Origin: Neocallimastix lanati (nom. inval.)
Taxonomy: Eukaryota; Neocallimastigomycota; Neocallimastigomycetes; Neocallimastigales; Neocallimastigaceae
Direction of reading: 5' to 3'
Assembly: GCA_016946835.1 (NCBI GenBank)
Contig: JACVTC010000223.1
Span: 139,001-153,015 of the forward strand
DNA length: 14,015 nucleotides
The number at the start of each line of letters is the position of its first letter. Position 1 is the first letter of the stretch. Positions 9,122-14,015 of this stretch are shown one piece after another. The position numbers and the translations under genes were made by a program. The notes beneath the pieces are model-generated. The model saw only the letters and a program-made list of their open reading frames with translations. It was not told where the DNA came from and did no database searches.

Positions 9122-9283
9122 CATCTAAAAATATGACAAAAAGCCTCTCTATACTTTTATGTCATTATTTCTTTTAATACCAATTATTAAGCTATATAGC
9201 TTTATATTATATGTAGCATACATCTATATTATCCATATTATTACAATAATTTTAAGAAAATAATTAATATTATATAGAAAAAA

Positions 9284-9490
9284 ATGAATTTAAAAATTTT
9301 GTTCAATTTCACTAATATACTAATGTATAGGATCGCTAATATGTTTCATGTCAAAGATCTAATTGAGTTGTATAATTTGACCAGAAATTTTTTACTACAC
9401 TATTTAAACTCTAATACTATTATTTCTAATACTAGTATATATATTTTAAACTTTATATTCAATTTTTACTTAGGTAAAAATAATTTTTAA
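9284..9490 (+). CDS. Short ORF with weak F-box-like pattern, possibly a decayed gene
   Basis: ATG 9284, in an A-rich context with an in-frame TAG 9 bp upstream, opens 68 codons to TAA. An alternative model splices at TTAG|GTAAAAAT (donor 9474) to an acceptor after TGCTATTTTAG near 9575, ending three codons later. The part ANMFHVKDLIELYNLTRNF followed by a hydrophobic LNSNTII segment resembles the second half of an F-box (the 'L..kDLi.l..v.r.f' pattern), but the usual N-terminal LP and the flanking repeats are absent. The surrounding 9120-9740 is less repetitive than its neighbours. It may be a relic, a short gene or chance. No function is assigned. Confidence 0.22.
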   Translation: MNLKILFNFTNILMYRIANMFHVKDLIELYNLTRNFLLHYLNSNTIISNTSIYILNFIFNFYLGKNNF

Positions 9491-10370
9491 TAAAATTTGT
9501 TGTATTTTTTTTTACTTGTTTGTTCATTTCAATATTTATTTTTTTTCTTTTTCTATTTTTTTTGTGCTATTTTAGTCTATTCTTAAAGAGGACATGCTTT
9601 AAAGATTCTCACTTGTTATATATATAATAATAAAAAAATTTGGGTATAAATCCATTTTACTTAATTCTTAATTATTTATATTAATATTAATTAGTAGCAA
9701 GTATAGAGCATTAAATAATTTTAATATAAAATTTTTAATTCCAAAAATTATTAACCCAATTATAAGCAATATTAATAATTTTTACCATCAATTTATGATA
9801 AATTCAAAATTCAAGTAAAAAATAAAATTAAAATTAAAAATAAAAAAAAATAAATAATGTATGTAATGTGCATAGTAATATATTTAATTATATACTGAAA
9901 ATTATTTTTTTAAAAATATGTATATATAATTATTAAAAAATAAAATGAAATTTCATCATTAATTTATTTCAAAAATGAATTTCAAAAAACCACTATTTAA
10001 ATTAAATATTCAATTATATCATAAATCGTTAAGGATTCTAATAACGATAGTCCTAAATAGGATCCATAATATAAGAAGTTATATCAATAAACTTATAATT
10101 TAATTTTTAAAATTTGAAATGTTAATTTTAAAATTTAAATTGAAGAATATATTTAATAATATTGAAATTGAATAATAATAATAATTATAATAATAATAAT
10201 AAAAAAAGTATTAATATCATATACTGAAATGTATATAAATTACTCAATTAGTTTTATACCAATTCTAATAATATTATTATTTTCTATTTTAATTAAAATC
10301 ATTTTCATAATAAAATTAAAATGGCTTCTAAAATGATATTAATATAATAGATTTCTTCAAATGAAATTTA

Positions 10371-10375
<5 letters not shown>

Positions 10376-10421
<46 letters not shown>
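10376..10421. repeat. Poly-A tract (46 bp)
   Basis: Uninterrupted A run on the plus strand. Confidence 0.95.
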
Positions 10422-10422
<1 letters not shown>

Positions 10423-10860
10423 GTATTTTAATTTAATTTTTTAGTAAAGAAGTATCGCTCTCGATATTTAATAATACTTATTATTTTTTTTTATTTATCT
10501 TATAAATTTTATTATTAACAAAAATTTAAATGTAATTCCATTTTAAAAATTTTAATCAATTATATTTTTTTCATTTTTTCATACTGCAATACTAATTATA
10601 TATGGCTATGGAATATTCCATTTTTAATAAAAAAAAATAAAAAAAAATATAATACATAATGTAATTTATACTATGAAAATAACATTTCTTATATCTGATA
10701 AAAAGTTCCTATTTATATATAGTAATTAGCTTTTATATATACTGTTAAACTATTATATAATTAACTTAAAAAAAAAAATTACTGAGTAATAATAATATAA
10801 TAACAGAATTTCATTAAGAAAATTTATAACTTGTATTTTATGAAAAAGTACTTTTTTTCA

Positions 10861-10915
10861 TATAAATATAAATAGATATCATTTTTGTATAAATATAAAT
10901 AGATATCTTTTTTGT
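10861..10915. repeat. 27-bp tandem duplication
   Basis: TATAAATATAAATAGATATC is repeated exactly at 10861 and 10888, with near-identical spacers (ATTTTTG and TTTTTTG). Confidence 0.85.
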
Positions 10916-11694
10916 AATACACGCTACTTTTTTTTTTTTTTGTTTTTTTTTTTTGTTTTTTTGTTTTTTGTATTATTATTAATTATGAAAAAACTTAATT
11001 AATTATATATTTTTCGGAAAATACACAAATAAATAAAATAATATATAAAATATATTATTTTTCTTTTCTATAATAATTTTTATTATTATTATGAAATTTA
11101 AGTTTTCAACCATTATATAAATATTTAATGCTAAAATCATTTTTTTTTTTTTTTAACTAATAACAATTAAAATTTAGATTTTTAATTGTAGGTACATTTA
11201 ACCAATAATATGATTTTATCGTAATTAAAATACAAAATAAATTGTTATTATTTTTCCTCTTATCTTCTTTAGTATACAATACCAAAAAAAAAAAAAAAAA
11301 AATATTAATATTTGGATTAAAATATATTTTAGAAATAATATATATTAATATTTATTATATCTAATCTTTATATAATTAACGGATTAAAAAAAGAAATTTT
11401 AATTAGTTTTTTAATTATTATTAATTCTTAATTTATAATATCATTCACAACGTTATTATATTATTATATTATATAATTTAGTTTCTTTTTCTTTTTCTTT
11501 TTTTTTTATTTTGTGATATTATTAATATATTTTTATTATTTATATTCTATAAAATTATTTAGCAATATTATTAATTAATTTGATATAATTTCTTAATACT
11601 TTATATTACTAATTAATATTTGGATAATTATCATACTATTCTGTATCAATAAATTAAATATTAAAAAAAATTTTTTTTTTTTAATTATGTATAT

Positions 11695-11749
11695 TATATA
11701 ATGTATTAATAATAAATTTGTAGAAAATTTATTATTAATACATTATATA
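11695..11749. repeat. Perfect 25-bp inverted repeat with 5-nt loop
   Basis: The arm 11695-11719 (beginning TATATAATGTATTAATAATA) is the exact reverse complement of 11725-11749. The loop is GTAGA and the match stops at both flanks. RNA or single-stranded DNA from here would form a 25-bp hairpin. Confidence 0.9.
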
Positions 11750-11989
11750 GGAATTTATAAAAAATTTGTATGGATGTAATTTCCTTTCAATCTCTATTAA
11801 AATAAAAAAGAAATAAATATTTCAATATTATCATAAAAAATATATATACATATTATTAATATTTCTAAATGATTTAATAATAAAAAATAATAAAAATATA
11901 TAAATATCCCAATATTTATATAATAATAGTATTTCTTTCATATTTAAAGGTAAAAAGGTACATATTCTAAAATTAAAATATTATACATA

Positions 11990-12066
11990 AACATTTCTAT
12001 TAGAATTTATTTAGCTTCATTTAAAAGAACATTTCTATTAGAATTTATTTAGCTTCATTTTAAAAG
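11990..12066. repeat. 38-bp tandem duplication
   Basis: A unit beginning AACATTTCTATTAGAATTTA occurs at 11990 and again at 12028. The copies differ only by one extra T near the end of the second, so the duplication is recent. Confidence 0.92.
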
Positions 12067-12084
12067 AAAAAAAAAAAAGTAAAA

Positions 12085-12092
12085 ATAAATAA

Positions 12093-12123
<31 letters not shown>
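12085..12123. repeat. (TAAA)n tetranucleotide array
   Basis: About nine TAAA units with one slip at the start, closely following the 38-bp duplication. Confidence 0.9.
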
Positions 12124-12124
<1 letters not shown>

Positions 12125-12485
12125 AATAATATAGAAGCTATTTTTTTATAATTAAACTTTCAAAAAGGAATTATTATAAATAGATAATGTATTAATATTT
12201 TAAAAAATTATTCATATTTTTTTTTTTTTTATTTTTGATATAATTAATCCTTAAATAAAAAAATAATAGCTTTTTATGAGTTTTAAATGATTTAATATAA
12301 AAAAAAAGTTTGATATTATAAAAATATATGACTTTTTAAAAACCTTTTTATATGTTTATTAAATATTTATTTTGTTTTCTTCTTTTTTTTTCATAATTCT
12401 AAAATTTTAATAAAAAATTTACATTTCAAAATTAATCAATTTTATATGAAAGATTTTAGGTTTGTATTATTAATAAAAAAGAATA

Positions 12486-12490
<5 letters not shown>

Positions 12491-12547
<57 letters not shown>

Positions 12548-12605
12548 TAATAATAATAGTAATAATAATAATTACTTCAAATTTATTATAAAAATATGAA
12601 AAATA

Positions 12606-12637
<32 letters not shown>
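12491..12637. repeat. Two poly-A tracts upstream of the ferredoxin gene
   Basis: A53 at 12491-12543 and A26 at 12612-12637, separated by short AAT-type repeats. They lie 170-320 bp upstream of the ferredoxin start codon. Confidence 0.92.
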
Positions 12638-12638
<1 letters not shown>

Positions 12639-12807
12639 GAACCTTTATAAATTATACCTTTTAAATATATATATATATATATTTTTTTTTTTTGTTATAT
12701 ATTATTTTAAATATTTTTTTTAATAATGTATTATATTATTATTATAATTTATTTTATATTAATTTTTTTTAGCATACACTAATATAAAAAATAAAAAAAA
12801 AAAGAAA

Positions 12808-13078
12808 ATGAGTCTATCAAAATTATTTTTAAATTCATCCCTAAGATATTCATTAAATACATTTAATTGTTTGAATGAAATAAAATTACCAATAAGAAAT
12901 GTATTTACTAAACAACAAAATATATCTAATTTAAATAGAATTCAATTAGCCAATTTCTCAAATTCAAATATCTTAAAAAGTATAATTATATTAACAATTG
13001 AATAAAATGAATATTAATTTACTTATTTAAAATTCTGTATTCTAATATACTTTTCTCAAAAATAATAATAAAAAAACA

Positions 13079-13122
<44 letters not shown>

Positions 13123-13634
13123 GTTTATATGTTTATATGTTTATATAATATTGTAAAACTTTCAATAATAATAACAACAGACCAAGAATCTTCGTAAGTT
13201 TTTAGTTTAATAATATTATGAAATATTTATGTTATTTATATAATTAATGTAATTTTAAAGATGTAAAATTCATCAATTAATTTTATTTTCTATTTTAAAT
13301 GAAATATGTTATATTATTATATATATAATTCATAGACCCGGTAAAAATGCAAAATGGTATAAATATAACATTCGTTTGTGACGGGAAAAAAAAAACAGTA
13401 AAAGCAAGAAAAGGTGCCACAATTTTAGATGTTACTCGTGAAAACGATATATTATTAGAAGGTATAATTAAAATAATAATAATAATAATTGAATAAATAA
13501 TTAAATAATAAATAATACATAAACTATTACGTTTTTATTGATTAATAAAGAACAATGATAATAATAATAATAGTAATAAATGTTTAATGTATTTTATTTG
13601 TATATGAATATAAATAATTAATATATTATATACG

Positions 13635-13668
<34 letters not shown>

Positions 13669-13962
13669 GGTGCATGCGAAGGTTCATGTGGTAAGCATAT
13701 ATATATAATATAATTATTCAAAAGATAATATACTATATCAAGATACAGTTTTATCAATGACCATTATAAATTCAAATGAATCATAATGAACAATATAAAT
13801 AATAATTATTATATGTATTTAAAAAAAAAAAAAAAAAAAAAAAAATATTAAAGCTTGTTCCACTTGCCATGTAATTATTGATCCTAAGTTCTATTCAAAA
13901 TTGGAAGAACCATCAGAAGATGAAGAAGATTTACTTGAATTGGCTTTTGGTTTAACTGATAC
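12808..13962 (+). CDS. Adrenodoxin/Yah1-type [2Fe-2S] ferredoxin, organelle-targeted; 3' end beyond the window
   Basis: Exons: 12808-12979, 13336-13461, 13670-13690, 13854-13962, with a further donor (AC|GTAAAT) at 13963. Phases 1, 1, 1 and 2 all match, giving 142 residues so far. Residues 1 to about 58 form a Ser/Asn/Leu-rich, basic presequence ([16 protein letters not shown]...), typical of a mitochondrial or hydrogenosomal matrix signal. The ferredoxin fold follows: [35 protein letters not shown], the cluster loop [15 protein letters not shown] and then [19 protein letters not shown], the acidic partner-binding helix. Cluster ligands are Cys102, Cys108 and Cys111; the fourth Cys (usually in RLGCQ) and roughly 25-30 residues should lie in the missing exon or exons. 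Cys106 is the extra non-ligand Cys also seen in Yah1-type proteins. The family carries electrons for Fe-S cluster assembly; in a hydrogenosome it could also serve hydrogenase. A similar ferredoxin of another AT-rich eukaryote is the only real alternative. Confidence 0.93.
12980..13335 (+). other. Ferredoxin intron 1
   Basis: The donor is AAAAA|GTATAATT and the acceptor TTCATAG|ACCCGG, phase 1, 356 bp. It holds a (TA)n run (about 13082-13114) and a following period-8 ATGTTTAT repeat. Unspliced reading from exon 1 stops after eight further codons (…SIIILTIE), which is why the ORF looks like a 65-residue protein. Confidence 0.88.
13670..13690 (+). other. 21-nt ferredoxin microexon carrying the first cluster cysteine
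   Basis: Acceptor AAAAG|GTGCATGC and donor TGTG|GTAAGC. Both end codons are split. It supplies the end of Gly100, then ACEGSC, and the first base of Ala107, so cluster ligand Cys102 depends on its inclusion. The amino-acid match to the family loop makes the exon boundaries firm. Confidence 0.9.
13821..13845 (+). repeat. Poly-A tract (25 bp) next to the ferredoxin intron 3 acceptor
   Basis: The run lies within intron 3 (13691-13853), ending 8 nt before the acceptor ATTAAAG. It occupies the place where a pyrimidine tract would normally be. Confidence 0.9.
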
Positions 13963-14015
13963 GTAAATATTATATTTGAATACGAATTATTATAAATAAA
14001 TTAAAGTATATATAT

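Larger units (their letters stand above)
6861..9283. other. Gene-free AT-rich region upstream of the Ulp1-like gene
   Basis: I see no convincing exon on either strand. The segment nearest 6861 must contain the promoter and 5' leader of the minus-strand gene; a leader read GATGGATAGTATTGGAAAG with an in-frame TAG precedes ATG 6860, and the 53-bp poly-A lies immediately upstream. The rest is simple repeats and low-complexity AT, with a satellite at the far end. Confidence 0.7.
9491..12807. other. Gene-free AT-rich region upstream of the ferredoxin gene
   Basis: I see no credible exon on either strand. It contains poly-A runs, tandem duplications of 27 and 38 bp, a perfect inverted repeat, a TAAA array, and a somewhat more complex patch at 10020-10080 of unknown nature. 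The right end should carry the ferredoxin promoter; a TTTTTTTAG at about 12764-12772 could be the acceptor of a 5' UTR intron. No tRNA or rRNA gene was recognised. Confidence 0.65.

Noticed and set aside
9975-10103. 42-codon plus-strand ORF (MNFKKPLFKLNIQ...)
   Set aside because: It has no family pattern and no obvious splice partner, and a comparable open frame exists on the opposite strand, so chance is likely despite the slightly higher complexity.
10608-10621. Palindrome ATGGAATATTCCAT
   Set aside because: Perfect but only 14 bp; expected often enough in such AT-rich DNA and with no gene start beside it.
1-14015. tRNA, rRNA or riboswitch genes
   Set aside because: No segment with the needed GC-bearing stems or invariant tRNA bases was seen on either strand. 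Very AT-rich tRNAs could still be missed by eye.

Overview
This is a window of extremely AT-rich eukaryotic nuclear DNA. It has spliceosomal introns (GT...AG), long homopolymer runs, simple AT repeats and Asn/Ser/Lys-rich proteins. The best guess is an anaerobic gut fungus (Neocallimastigomycota). The reasons are the very low GC, the kilobases of AT-repeat DNA between genes, and a ferredoxin with an organelle-type presequence that would suit a hydrogenosome. Dictyostelids share several of these traits and cannot be excluded from the sequence alone.

Layout. Positions 1-1263 hold the 3' part of a non-LTR (LINE-type) retrotransposon on the minus strand. It is truncated at the point where the RT catalytic YxDD box would lie, and it changes frame between the RT thumb region and a CCHC zinc knuckle. 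Positions 1264-2191 are gene-free (poly-T, a 32-bp minisatellite, a TTTA array). Positions 6860 down to 2192 fit a single six-exon minus-strand gene for a protein of about 1104 residues. The splice phases close exactly (112+89+574+20+1213+1307 = 3315 nt). Its C-terminus is a Ulp1/SENP-type cysteine-protease (peptidase C48) domain that keeps the catalytic Asp and Cys but has Tyr where the catalytic His should be. Positions 6861-12807 are almost 6 kb without a convincing gene. They contain poly-A runs, a 7-bp satellite flanked by an 11-bp direct repeat, one short F-box-like ORF, a perfect 25-bp inverted repeat and two tandem duplications. From 12808 to the right edge lies a plus-strand gene for an adrenodoxin/Yah1-type [2Fe-2S] ferredoxin. 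Four exons are visible, including a 21-nt microexon, and the last exon or exons lie outside the window.

The two genes are divergently oriented, nearly 6 kb apart, and have no evident functional link: one would act on SUMO-type conjugates (if active at all), the other in organellar electron transfer and Fe-S cluster biogenesis. I found no dedicated undescribed multi-gene system. The observations most worth following are the altered catalytic residues of the Ulp1-like protein, the two microexons, the perfect 25-bp inverted repeat, and the 11-bp direct repeat bracketing the 7-bp satellite.
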